From the NCBI GenBank assembly GCA_030762985.1, contig CM061042.1, positions 25,767,706 through 25,831,705 of the forward strand: a stretch of DNA of 64,000 nt, given 5' to 3'. The notes beneath the pieces were generated by a model. It was not told the origin of the DNA. It saw only the letters and a list, made by a program, of their open reading frames with translations, and did not search any database. Each line of letters opens with the position of its first letter. The first letter of the stretch is position 1. Below, piece after piece: positions 11,561 through 21,231 of the stretch. This DNA comes from Adelphocoris suturalis (Eukaryota; Arthropoda; Insecta; Hemiptera; Miridae). The position numbers and the translations under genes are program-made.

Positions 11561-12387
11561 GGATATATAGAGTGTCTTTCGAACATCAAGGTCTTGGAGA
11601 AGCTGGTTACTGTTCAACTCACTCCCAAGTTTTCTCACTTTATAGTGGAAGAACAACATAGGTTCATCAAAGGGAGGTCCACTGCAACCAATTTTATGGT
11701 GCTTATCGAATATGTACATTCACGATTCGCAGTGGGCATGCAGGTTGATATGATATCAATGGATTTCGCGAAGGCGTTTGACAAGTCATCACATAAAAAT
11801 ATTTTGTCATTGGTGAGAGGGTGCGGCATTTTTGGGGTCTTCCACCATTGGCTTGAGAGTTACCTCATTGGAAGAAGGCAGAGGGTAAGGCTGAAGAGCG
11901 TGGTCTGCAAGCCATTTACGGTAACTTTGGGAGTTCCACAGGGGTCCAACATTGGACCTCAGCTTTTCTGTTACTGAAGAATGGTGTTGAAATCCTAAAC
12001 GGTGTAAACTAATTGGTTTTTTCTGATGATCTGAAATCGTTCTGTCCCATTACAACTTCGACTGACTGCGAAAGGCTCCAAGTCTCTCTACTCTCCTGGT
12101 GTTCTTCAAACAACCTCTCGCTAAATCCAATCAAGTACTCTGTAATTACATTCCCGATCATACAACCATACCATCATTCATACACTATGAATGGCAACAC
12201 GAAAGGAAGGCATGAGGCTGTTCGTGGCCTGGGTATACTTGCAGATTACTTTTGCCGACCATATCGAAATGATTTCGCGCCGTGCCATCCCCCCCACTCC
12301 ATCATCATTGCCAACTCTCAAACGTGTGCTGTGTGCTGCGCGTTAACTGATCTAAACTGTAATCGTCGAAAATTGCTTGTGTCACTA
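11561..12387 (+). pseudogene. CR1/Jockey-like LINE reverse transcriptase, broken
   Basis: The first frame (11561-11977) reads through LSNI.KVLEKLV, EEQHRFIKGRSTATNF, DFAKAFDK (motif A, from 11762) and GVPQGSNIGP (motif B, about 11930-11960), then stops. After a frame change, 12013-12390 gives LVFSDDLKSF (motif C; FADD changed to FSDD with both catalytic Asp kept, 12019-12030), then LLSWCSSNNLSLNP, a YSVITF segment and RGLGILAD, the usual thumb-side motifs. A further frame switch near 12255 gives ADHIEMISRRA, the counterpart of the conserved H-I.....A segment. In life this enzyme copies LINE RNA into nicked DNA. Endonuclease and C-terminal tail are missing or unreadable. At least two frameshifts and a stop make it non-functional. 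Confidence 0.85.
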
Positions 12388-12640
12388 TAAATACCTACCT
12401 ACTCTCTGAAGTGATTCGTGCAGAACTTCATTCGTTTCTTTGTTTTAAGAATCTTTTTATTTTCAAGTAAAGTTTTATTTCATTATTAGTAGTGCCAATT
12501 GATATTAATATAAACCACTCAATATAATTGGTAACTTGTTACCGTTTGAATATATAAATGAATCCACTAGTTGTTTTTGACTTATGAAGGTGAACCTCAA
12601 GCTTCCTCTACCTCCTACCAATTTATATTACATTCTTAGC
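12388..12640. other. Short A/T-rich spacer
   Basis: Separates the RT relic from the CpG-richer block. Nothing recognised. Confidence 0.4.
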
Positions 12641-12649
12641 TTACATTGC

Positions 12650-12963
12650 ATTCAAATTGGGGTCGTAGGTGTGAAAACGGGATCCCGCGGGTCAGTTATG
12701 GAGGTCGGCACGACCATCTCTTTTCTCCTGCAACCTTTTCAGAAATCTCCTTGCAAGGTCCGTCGCACGCGAACCAGACCTGCCGTGACCGCCGCGAGCT
12801 TGTTTACGTTTTTCTTACTTTCATGCGGGTCGCGTTCCCGCCAACTCCCTTTTTGTTTGGAATCTGAAGAATTCGTTGACACTTTTCTCTTATCTATCAT
12901 GACGTCTCAAATCACATTAATTCCATCAAGTCACGGATTTCATTAAAGATTTCACTCGACACC
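12650..12963 (+). promoter_or_regulatory. CpG-richer block, possible promoter and 5' UTR
   Basis: The densest CpG stretch of this part of the window (about 12670-12840, with CCGCGGG, GCACGCG, CCGCCGCGAG) in an otherwise A/T-rich setting. It is followed by a possible short upstream frame beginning at the ATG near 12900 and then by an ATG in good context at 12964. The layout fits a promoter with leader. No TATA box is evident at a fixed distance. It could also be part of a GC-rich repeat. Confidence 0.3.
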
Positions 12964-13207
12964 ATGTCCCAGAAAGAACAAGAAGCTACAGCGGAGTTTC
13001 CCGTACTAATACCAAGCTCACAACAAAAAGTTAAATCTGGAGTAATCTCACTATTTGAAAGGAAAAGGGAAAGAATAAAAATTGCAATCGTCCCAAGCCG
13101 TTCCACAAGTGTCAACAGTGTGCCGTTCCAGCTGGAATGTGACACCTTCAATTTCTTCCATCGTAGCGCCTTTATTGTTATAATGAACATTCGCAACCAC
13201 CATTTAG
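12964..13207 (+). CDS. Candidate first coding exon, unknown product
   Basis: An ATG in a favourable context (ACCATGTCC) opens a frame of 81 codons that ends at TTTAG|GTAAAA (13203-13213), a good splice donor, leaving phase 1. The product begins MSQKEQEATAEFP, has a basic stretch FERKRERIKIA (about residues 31-41), then a hydrophobic segment AFIVIMNI (about residues 69-76). No family is recognised. Support comes from start context, donor quality and the CpG-rich block just upstream. Against it, the antisense strand is also open here (94 codons), and no downstream exon could be identified in the window. Confidence 0.35.
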
Positions 13208-13257
13208 GTAAAAAACGACTGCCAAGTTAGGACAGTATAACTTTCTCGCTAGACGTA

Positions 13258-13400
13258 ACAAACGTATTATAATATTAAAGGTATTCGCTCATGAGGTCAT
13301 GCTACACGACTGGAAAATTTCAGGGCAATCGCACGTCTATCTCTGTGCTCGCAAGCTACGGCTGGGCGAAACAGAGGGCTCTACCATTTGATCTACAATG
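13258..13400 (-). repeat. Family F 5' fragment with tRNA-like sequence next to it
   Basis: On the minus strand, 13320-13258 reads TTCCAGTCGTGTAGCATG then ATGAGCGAAT, the start of family F. Immediately upstream (13395-13324, minus) is TAGATCAAATGG followed by TAGAGC, like a tRNA A box. It is followed about 60 bp on by GTGCGATTGCC, a poor B box. This may be a tRNA-like head or coincidence; other F copies are not preceded by it. Confidence 0.3.
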
Positions 13401-13787
13401 TATGTGATCCCGTGTTTAGGTGGTAGAATTGTAAAATGTATATTATTAGCAAAATATTACTCAAAGGTGATTTATCAAATATACGGTAATTTACGAAAAT
13501 TTGCTCATAAAATCAGGAACTTTAATTCCTATCCGGACACCCTTTGTATCCCACCAGCCCAACCCATAGAGCAAACATATATTCCGTATATGTCTTGATT
13601 TTTTCATTTTGATGGGTAAGATGATGGTGAAATGATTGCATTACACCAATAACCATAAACGGCAATTTATTGAGCAAACCTGAACATACAATCTAGCCAT
13701 AGAAAAACTGTTTTGCTGCCGCTTACCGCCCACATTTACACTTCTGTGACCGCCCACATTTACCCCTTGGACCCCAGATTACCTTTA
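13401..13787. other. Intergenic, small tandem duplication
   Basis: A/T-rich sequence with one 15-bp motif, ACCGCCCACATTTAC, present twice between about 13724 and 13764. Nothing else recognised. Confidence 0.35.
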
Positions 13788-14219
13788 TTTACATACTTCG
13801 AATGAAATTATTGAAACACAGAATGTGTTTTAGCTCACGCGTTTCACATAAACCCGTGAAACCCGCATATATAAGAATGACTCAGTGTATCTTATCACTA
13901 CTACGTCAAGTTGTTTTATTTATTTATCACCAGCGCAACGGCTCACCACCACCTCAATGAAATCATCAGAAATTAACAAGCGGTTGCAATCATGTTCACA
14001 ATATATCAATTGTAGCGAATGATCACCTGTGCGTAAACAATTATTCAAATAACCGCGCTCGTAACTCAGCTTGTTGGCGACGCACTTCGCAGTAGTTAAC
14101 ATAATATGGTTGGATGAAGCGAGAGCTTTCGAACGAACGGTCAACGAATTTTGTGGGATGAAAAATGACGAAGCACCATTTCCCTAGCAACGACTCGGTT
14201 GTAAGTTGAATTCATCAGA
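13788..14219 (+). repeat. Dispersed repeat B, copy 1
   Basis: About 432 bp beginning TTTACATACTTCGAATG and ending GTAAGTTGAATTCATCAGA. The second copy is 20834-21231, same orientation, with clear alignment along its whole length apart from a roughly 40-bp segment present only here near 14010-14050. Shared internal blocks include AGCTCACGCGTTTCACATA and GCAACGACTCGGTTGTAAG. No terminal inverted repeats, no ORF. Its type is unknown; it may be a non-autonomous element. Confidence 0.6.
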
Positions 14220-14221
14220 TT

Positions 14222-15165
14222 TTAAAAAAATTATATCTACATAACTTTATTATATAATTAAATACATTACAGTTGGGAACATTAGTTATATAACTCACTA
14301 GTAATATTGTGAATGGAACATGCAGTAGGCTACTATCCAATGATGGTCCCACAAAAATTTATTCAGGGCGTACATTGGTTTGATGTTTCCTTTTCAGGCG
14401 TCGAAGGGGTCTTGGACGAGGAAGGTTTGCAGTGCCAATCGAAATGTTTATGTTATGATGGTCTGACATCGAGCCATAGACGGTGGTACTATTGTAGAAT
14501 CACTTCGCTGATCTGGGGGATGTCTAGGTCTCGGTGGAGGACAGTGTTCCTTACATACCACGGTGCGCATATGATTGATTATTCTTAGCATTCTGTTTTG
14601 TTTAACTTGGATTCTGTTTATTTTTGTGGCACAAGCAGATCCCCAAAGCCCTGGAGCGTACTGCCATATAGATCTTACAAGTGAGAGGCATAGTAAGTGT
14701 TTTGTGCTGGGAGAGAGAGAAGGGAAATCGGGAACCTAGCAATGGTTTAAGTTCATATATGCGTGATTTGGTTCGTTTCAAAAGTTCACCGATATGGACT
14801 GAGTAGGTCGTCCTTTTTCGAGGCAAATTCCCAGGTAGCGTGTATGGTCTGTTTCAGGGACGGGAGCGGCGTCTAGGCTAATCGGTAGGTCTCGTTGAGT
14901 CTCCGTCGGTATGTGAAAATAGTTTTAGATGAGTTGCCGACATAAACTTTTGTTCGCCATTTATGGTTCCACTCTTCGACAGCAGCACGGTAGGATTGGA
15001 GGTTGCGAGCAGATATTTGCTCGTCATGGTTGCTAGTGAGGATGGCAAGATCATCAATGAACATGGCTGTTGTCGTGTTCGGGCTCGAAGGTATGTCGCT
15101 GACGTAAATTACGTAAAGCAGTGGTCCCAAAACGCTTGAACAAAGTACGAGTCGAAATTATTGAT
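14222..15165 (-). pseudogene. Jockey LINE ORF2, 3' half, 5'-truncated and frameshifted
   Basis: Read on minus. CSSVLGPLLYVIYVSDIP (about 15148-15090) is followed by MFIDDLAIL, the catalytic motif C with FIDD at 15061-15050, then YRAAVEEWNHKW. After a frame change come RYLGICLEKG, then the frame 14826-14602 with KRTKSRIYELKPLLGSRFP. After another, YAPGLWGSACATKINRIQ and QNRMLRIINH; after a last, PWYVRNTVLHRDLDIP. The ORF ends RRLKRKHQTN.. at TAA (14361-14359). These are, in order, the C-terminal half of Jockey RT and its conserved tail. An AATAAA follows at 14251-14246, and an A-rich end lies near 14222 against repeat B. At least three frameshifts and one internal stop (after ISEVILQ) show it is dead. 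Full-length ORF2 is around 900 residues; about 270 remain. Confidence 0.85.
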
Positions 15166-15282
15166 AAGTCGATGTTGTAAGAAATTAATGTTTGGGAATG
15201 CACAAAGACTAATGTTTGGGAATGCTACAAAGGTTACATAGATATAACCTTTGATAGAATTGATTTTTTTTCTTTTTGCCAT
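15166..15282. other. Spacer with short direct repeat
   Basis: TAATGTTTGGGAATGC occurs twice about 30 bp apart (about 15186-15225). It is the junction side of the truncated Jockey copy. Confidence 0.35.
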
Positions 15283-15640
15283 TACCTAGGGATTGTCAGT
15301 TGAAAGGGATTGTGAGCAATTTTCAAATTTTCCAAGCCCACCCAAACCATGGGCTGTAGGTCTCAATGGTATACCACTATATCCCATCGCATCTATACAT
15401 CCCATCATATCTATAGCGGAACGAGTAATATTCCCTACACACGTCGGATTTCAACGAGGTTTTTTCCTACGGACTCGAGAAGGGAGCGAGACAACTCAAA
15501 CGAGCGAAGCGAGGAACATCCCCTACTCACGTTAAACCTACCCTTAGTGATCTACCGCTGGACGAGGAGGCGAGCGAAGCCAGCAGGAGCGGCTAGCTAA
15601 AAAAGAAAAGAAAAAAAAAGAAAAAAAAAAAAAAAAAAAG
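15283..15640 (+). mobile_element. Possible retroposon with A-rich tail
   Basis: About 310 bp of more balanced composition is followed by a 43-bp A-rich tail (15598-15640, with G interruptions). Near the 3' end GCGAGCGAAGC appears at about 15571, and a close variant GAGCGAAGCGAGG at about 15500. The body plus A-tail is typical of a SINE or truncated LINE, but I see no pol III boxes, no coding match and no convincing target-site duplication. Two overlapping plus frames of about 80 codons are probably by-products. Confidence 0.3.
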
Positions 15641-16727
15641 GACTGATTTAAATTCGAGAGGACAGTTTGAAATGAGATATACAATTTCTTGAACTTTTTT
15701 CTGTGCGTTTTTGACTCTAAACCCTTAAATAATGAACCAATTTTTTTTTTTTTTATCGTTCAGCATTAATTCAGCATTTTAATGACCTAAACAGTTTTTG
15801 TAAACCCTTGAAAGCAACCAATTGGGCGATCATTTGTTTGAAGACGCAAAAACCGATGTTTTTTACAAAATGTGTACTAGGTTTACTTCAAACTGGACCA
15901 TTCTATTTGGCTGGGATTCGTCATAAACTCTTTTTCTGGATGTACATTACTTCAGAGAAAAGTCTTGTACGTTTGTCTCAGTGGACAGGTATTTTACGAT
16001 TCGGCCACCATTAATCCGAAACTGAGTTTTTTTTACCGTGATTCCTTTATTTTCCTCAGCACTGTAATTCGCAAACGATCCACAGCGAACTTTTTCCATC
16101 AGGTGGTTGAAAATAGTGTAGTTGGTAATATTTATGTAACATGGCGTACGTAACACTACATAGTGTAGGGTACTTATCGAGTTTTAAGTACCAGATTCCG
16201 ATATGAACGGTTTTTGCATTTTTAAAGCTATGTGCTTCGAAGTGAACATATCTACTAATTACACTTGTAATTAATTTCTAACTCGACACATCGATGAACT
16301 AAATCAGATTTCCTGCTTGATTGCTCAATGAAATCCCTTAGAATCCAGCAAAAACCTCACCGATCCCCACTCGCGCTCATCGACCCAATTATGTTACGAT
16401 GTACCGCAAACCTTTTTAGTAGGATTCTGTCGAAATGATCCCGGCAATTAAACCACTTGATTCACTCAGATAGCGTAAATTTTTCCGGCATTTGGGTCAT
16501 GTTGTCACACTTGACGGTTCCATACAGGGCGAATCGAGTGCGCCTCTGTGATCCCGATTCCATCCGATCCATTCCGCCTGTACCAGTTCTATTCGCGTTC
16601 CAACCCGAGAGAAAAATTCTTGAGATTCGTGGAGGGAACCAAAGCTTCGTTGGTCTCTAATGACCACCGACTGCTCCACTGCCAGGCTTTAGCTAAAGAT
16701 TCACAGCTGATTCTAGATAAACTCAAA
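15641..16727. other. Intergenic with one coding-like patch
   Basis: Mostly A/T rich. From 16515 to 16787 a GC-richer patch has a plus frame reading PSDPFRLYQFYSRSNPREKF and then RFVEGTKASLVSNDHRLL. Its composition is protein-like, but I recognise no family, and its 3' end runs into a family F copy. Other frames (15808-16014, 15947-16156) look accidental. Confidence 0.25.
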
Positions 16728-17070
16728 AGGTGCAGTCACAGAGCATGTTCGTATAAGCGAATCATCGTCACTCAACATTATCATTAACATAAAAATATTA
16801 ATGTTGAATTGTTCTAATATTTAAGTGCAATGAAACTGTTAACAATCAATATCGCGGCGAAAATTTAGTCTAAAAAAATGGTCTGATATTTAAAAAAAAT
16901 ATTTCGAATTTATAGTTTTTGTTTCATTTATATATTTATAGCGGCATACTCCAATTACATAGGTTGTGTTTTGAGATCTTTATCGATTTTTAGTACATAT
17001 TAACGGAATTAAGGTACATTTTTTCAGTATAATTTTGAGCATAGGTTTGTTTCCTTGGTTGAAAATAATA
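16728..17070 (+). repeat. Family F copy, 5' half, diverged
   Basis: Begins GTGCAGTCACAGAGCATG then TTCGTATAAGCGAATCAT, the degraded family start. Downstream blocks near 16995-17050 correspond to the AAGTACATTTTTCAGTA segment of the 24962 copy. No microsatellite is present. Confidence 0.5.
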
Positions 17071-17857
17071 AACCGAATTCGGTTGAAGAATCAACATTGC
17101 GCAAAACACCAACTGATTTTGTTTCAATCATGGAACAAAGAATAAAGACCTCCTGGTCTCAATGATTGAAAGCCTGGACTATATTCCTGCGTGGGAGTGT
17201 GGGAAATGTTCCCTACCATTCTCGAAGATGGTATGAAAACTTGAACTGAAGGAAACTTAGTGAAACCAATCAAATTGTAGGATACATACAATATATTACC
17301 TACTTAAATGTACTTTAATAGTTATTTGATTTATTTTACATTCAATCTAAAATCATTCCATAAAAAAAAACGCAGTTTTACAATTAATTGTATCATAATT
17401 TTCATTCGTCCAACTCATAAAGTACCTCCAACGTATAAAGTAGGTGCCTACTGGTACTTGGTCAGATTGGGGAGAGTACCTATTCCATGTACTCCACAAG
17501 AGGAGCGGTTGGAAACAGTCTTCTTGGATAACTTCTCGATGAATCGTTAGTTAACCTTGGACACGGTGACTTCCTAACCTATGAACTGTCGAAATTATAA
17601 TACCTATATTTAACCAAAAACTCATTAGTGTTTCAATGGTACGGTTTTTCTGAAATCGAGACTAGTAACAAGATATAACAGAGAAATGTCAGTACAAATT
17701 CTCTAGGTGGTGTTATTGTGAAAGTTCCTTCGCATGTATATGTATGTACGACGGATGATGGCATGACCTTCTTACTATGTTGAAAATATTTCAACCTTTT
17801 AAAGGTAACCTCAAGTTTTCTCTCTTCATGTAAATAATCCGATGCCAGCGCTGATTT
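17071..17857. other. Intergenic, nothing recognised
   Basis: A/T-rich. An 80-codon plus frame at 17308-17550 is not recognised. Confidence 0.35.
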
Positions 17858-18218
17858 TCACTTTATTAAATCCCACGCCTGACGCGTAAAAAATGTCGGT
17901 TCAAAAAGAGAAAAGTGTTGAACGCTTTCTAAAAATTTCCGTGCAAACTCTTTGCGCGAGTAAAACTTCTCAGTGTGGCGATAGAAGAATATTATTCCTT
18001 CTGGAAGGGCTTTGTACGTTTCGCAGCCGTGACCTGGGAGGGTCGAAGGTCGGGCCTCATGTTTGAGAAAACCGCGTCTTCGTGACTTAACGTTTAGTAA
18101 TCTTGAGTCTTGAGCAGGGAAAGTGATTAATTTATTATTTATGCGAATAGGGATTGCGTCAAGGTTTTTATAGTGAAACCTACGATTGGGCAATCGTTCG
18201 TCAAGGTGGTGAATGTAC
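17858..18218 (-). other. Unassigned minus-strand frame, possible exon
   Basis: On the minus strand, ATAACTCTCAG| (a possible splice acceptor, with a pyrimidine tract CTTTTTCTCTTG some 25 bp earlier) opens an uninterrupted frame of about 119 codons to a stop at 17858. It reads YIHHLDERLPNRRFHYKN.. early, INNKLITFPAQDSRLL in the middle, and FARKFLESVQHFSLF late. The composition is protein-like (charged, no repeats) and the frame is long for this A/T-rich window. No domain is recognised and no partner exon found. It could be the last exon of a host gene, an element fragment, or chance. Confidence 0.22.
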
Positions 18219-18479
18219 CTGAGAGTTATTTCCCCTCAAGAGAAAAAGTTTTTCTTTTGCAGAGAATTGAAGATAACTCAACGTGGATATGGGTCAGTTT
18301 ATTAATCATAACCCCAACGACTATATAGGTTTGTTGTTTGGAACAAGAAATCGATGACCAGGCACAAGAAATCAGGGCACTAGAACACTACAGGGTCTTT
18401 TACACTACAAGAACCCACACTGGAACGTCACACTAACTAAAAACCTAAAAAACTAAAAAAGTTTTCAGGAAAAAATACA
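18219..18479. other. Intergenic, nothing recognised
   Basis: No repeat or frame of note. Confidence 0.35.
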
Positions 18480-18870
18480 TTTAGTGCGCTTTGTGCTGTG
18501 TTGCACTGAAAAGTGCAATTGAATATTTTCAAAAACTCAGTATTTCACAATTTTTGCACTGTTGGAGCGGAATGGCGCCCGTTTGTGCGCACTAAAAAAA
18601 ATCGAGTGATGGGTCATTTCCTCATGAAATTTCATGCAGAATTCGGATCTGCAATAAAAATGGGAGTTCCTATAAAAAAAATTTTTTTTCAGTCTATTGT
18701 ACATTTTTGCGCAAATGCGCAATTTTTTCATTGTTGAAATCGACGATAAAAGTGGTGAAGAACAGCGTTTTTCCGAATTTTTCACACCGACAAATAGAGA
18801 AAATAAAGAGAGGGAGGGGGGGGGGGGTATCTCTTGGACCACCCTATATTGGACCACCACAGCATCCCAG
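18480..18870 (+). repeat. Repeat G copy 1 (related to the 45.4-45.9 kb foldback)
   Basis: Shares AACTCAGTATTTCACAA, AGCGGAATGGCGCCCG and ATGAAATTTCATGCAGAATT with 45785-45920, and GTGCGCTTTGTGCTGTG with the loop of the foldback at about 45612. A 12-base G run lies near 18817-18829, followed by TCTTGGACCACCCTATATT. The block ATCTGCAATAAAAATGGGAGTTCC also precedes the family F copy at 24960 in a diverged form. G and F may therefore be parts of one larger element. Confidence 0.5.
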
Positions 18871-19550
18871 ACAGGTTCTGAACTACCATGAATTGTTGAG
18901 TTCTATGCAAAACCATGACGATTTGGAAGAAACAGTGTGCTTTCTCTACGGTACTTTGTGTTTTCAAGTTCTGTATATGTATGTTTAAGTTCGGTATACT
19001 CTACGAACGATAGGACACGGCCTGCTTTGAACAGCTGTGCATGGATCCGGCCGTTTCCTGACTACCAATCCGGGAACAGAAACGGGAGCATTGCAAGTGA
19101 AAGTGTAGTCGCTGACTCTCTTATTGTGACAATCCTTTGTGACCGATGAACCGCGAAAAAAAAACTTTCGGCCCGCTTGTTGGGTTTAAGAGCTGTAAAA
19201 CTAGCGAACCCGTCGATGGGGGTGTTTTTCTCTCGAGATCGTGATACCACCAACTTCCGACTTCCGGGCGGACGTGTTGAAATGCGAAAGCGTGTAATAC
19301 CCTGAATAGGCGCGTAGTCTTCGGATCTCACGATTTTTGTGAGTCAGGAAAGATAAACAAAAAAAAAATTCGATAATCGTGGACACTTCCCATGCACTGA
19401 CGAATAATGATATATCAATAGATCGAGTACGTGGTATCCGGTATCAATAAATCATGTTCATTCGCCGGCATGTTTGCAAAATGGGCGGAATCACTTCCCC
19501 TCTTACAATAGGGTCCAGTGATAGGATTAGATTATCATTATAGAAAAGTT
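18871..19550. other. Intergenic with a GC-richer patch
   Basis: From about 19000 to 19340 CpG density rises and frames of 70-90 codons are open on both strands. None is recognised and no splice sites stand out. Confidence 0.25.
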
Positions 19551-20085
19551 CCAGTCGTGCAGCATGATTGTATGAGCGAATCTTCCTGAATAACCACGTT
19601 TCGTATGAGGTATAAATTTGTTAAATTGTATTGCAATTTGAGCTCACTGAGTACAAAGAAAGAGTTTTACGGCAAAAAACTCGTACTAAATAAAATTAGA
19701 GATTCAAAAAGGAACTTGGGTTTTTAGAATTTTTTGCACTTTTTACAGATTTTTCAGCAAATATTATTAAATTTGAGTATGTTTTTCGACATAATTTTGT
19801 CTACAATTTTTTAATATCCTATTTAATCGTTAATAACTTTGTTTTGACAGAAATTATGCTAAAAATGATTAATTCAATCATTTTTAGTCGTTTTAAGCCA
19901 TTTTTAGACATTTTTTGAGTATTTGTTTTAAAATTTGATTAATTTAATGTACTCACAAAAAGTTCTGGCCAACGAACTCGTCCTTTTATTTGGAAAGCTT
20001 GATTTTTTGGCGCAAGAACGGGATTTTTATCTCAATCCTAAGGAGAGTTACCGTCTGGAATGACACATACATATATATGCTATCG
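19551..20085 (+). repeat. Family F copy
   Basis: Starts AGTTCCAGTCGTGCAGCATG, continues TATGAGCGAATCTTC, the AATTTGAGCTCACT block, the ATTTTTCAGCAAATA block, TTCTGGCCAACGAACTCG, and ends at ATGACACATACATATATA with only a short TA run. The segment that follows the microsatellite in the 24962 copy is not present. Confidence 0.65.
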
Positions 20086-20833
20086 TGAAGGAATGCAATC
20101 GTAAGTAGACAAGAAATTTTTATCGAAAACTACAATAAATAGGTAGGTAGATATCAATGGTTATCTGGCTGTAGTTCTAATAGTCGTTTGCATTGCTTAC
20201 CACGCCTGCTATTTTCAAACGAAAAAAATTCATGGAGTACAAAGGTTTTTCTCGACCTTGCCTCAAGTTAACCGAGTTCAAAGACGAAGTTGAAAGTATA
20301 TCCAATGAAATTGCAGAAGCTGCAGACATGCACAGTTCCAAAAGTTTTGCGAATTTCTAAGTTCTCGGTTTTGTCACTTTCCTCTACTCAGAAATATTTG
20401 GAATGTGTCAAAATAGTTTTCCGCAAGGTGATAATTGCATCGTTTCAACCTACAAAACGATTCGACTCTATTCAGCTAAAAACGAATTAACGATCCTTTA
20501 CAAAGACAAGGATTTTGGTGGTAAAGAAATTCATGAACGGTTTTATATTTTGCTGACATGCCGTGGGTTTTACTCGAAGATTTTATATTAGTAAAACTCA
20601 TTTCGACTATTCCATGAACCACTGCATCTGTAGAACGTCCATTCCCGCCCTGAACTGCATAAAAAACGCATCTGAGATCCACATAAGGTCTGATCCCTCT
20701 TATCTATTGAGAAATGTCGAGTAGCGAAACTCAAAATCTGCTCCGTCATCGAATTTCAATGATCCCGTAATTGACGAGTTTCCCGAAAGAAGTTAATTAA
20801 TAAGAAAACTCCCCCTCCTCCCCCGGATCTCTT
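20086..20833. other. Intergenic, nothing recognised
   Basis: Short frames at 20290-20591 (+) and 20476-20682 (-) are not recognised. No repeat seen. Confidence 0.35.
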
Positions 20834-21231
20834 TTTACATACTTCGAATGAAATTATTGAAACACAGAATGTGTTTTAGCTCACGCGTTTCACATAAATC
20901 CGTGAAACCCGCATATAAGAATGACTCAGATTTTGACGTGTATCTTACCATTACCATGTCAAGTTGTTTTATTTATTTACCATCAGCGCTAAGACTCACC
21001 ACCAGATCAATGAAATCATCATAAATTAACTAGTAGTTGTCATCATGTTCACAATATTCAAATAAGCATGCTCATAACTCAGCTTGTTGGCCACACACTT
21101 TGCAGTAGTTAACATAAAATGGTTGGATAAATCGTGAGCTTACGAACGAATGGTCAACGAATTTGTGGGATGAAAATTAACGAAGTGTCATTTCCTTAGC
21201 AACGACTCGGTTGTAAGCGGAAATCATCAGA
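20834..21231 (+). repeat. Dispersed repeat B, copy 2
   Basis: About 398 bp aligned with 13788-14219 in the same orientation, same start (TTTACATACTTCGAATG) and same end (..AAATCATCAGA). It carries an extra ATTTTGACG near 20930 and lacks the segment around 14010-14050 of copy 1. Confidence 0.6.

Noticed and set aside
12912..13196. 94-codon minus frame opposite the candidate first exon
   Set aside because: It has no start context or splice sites as good as the plus strand, and its openness is expected from the opposite frame.
14313..14588. 91-codon plus frame
   Set aside because: It is antisense to the Jockey ORF2 tail, which is identified by PWYVRN and HRDLDIP.
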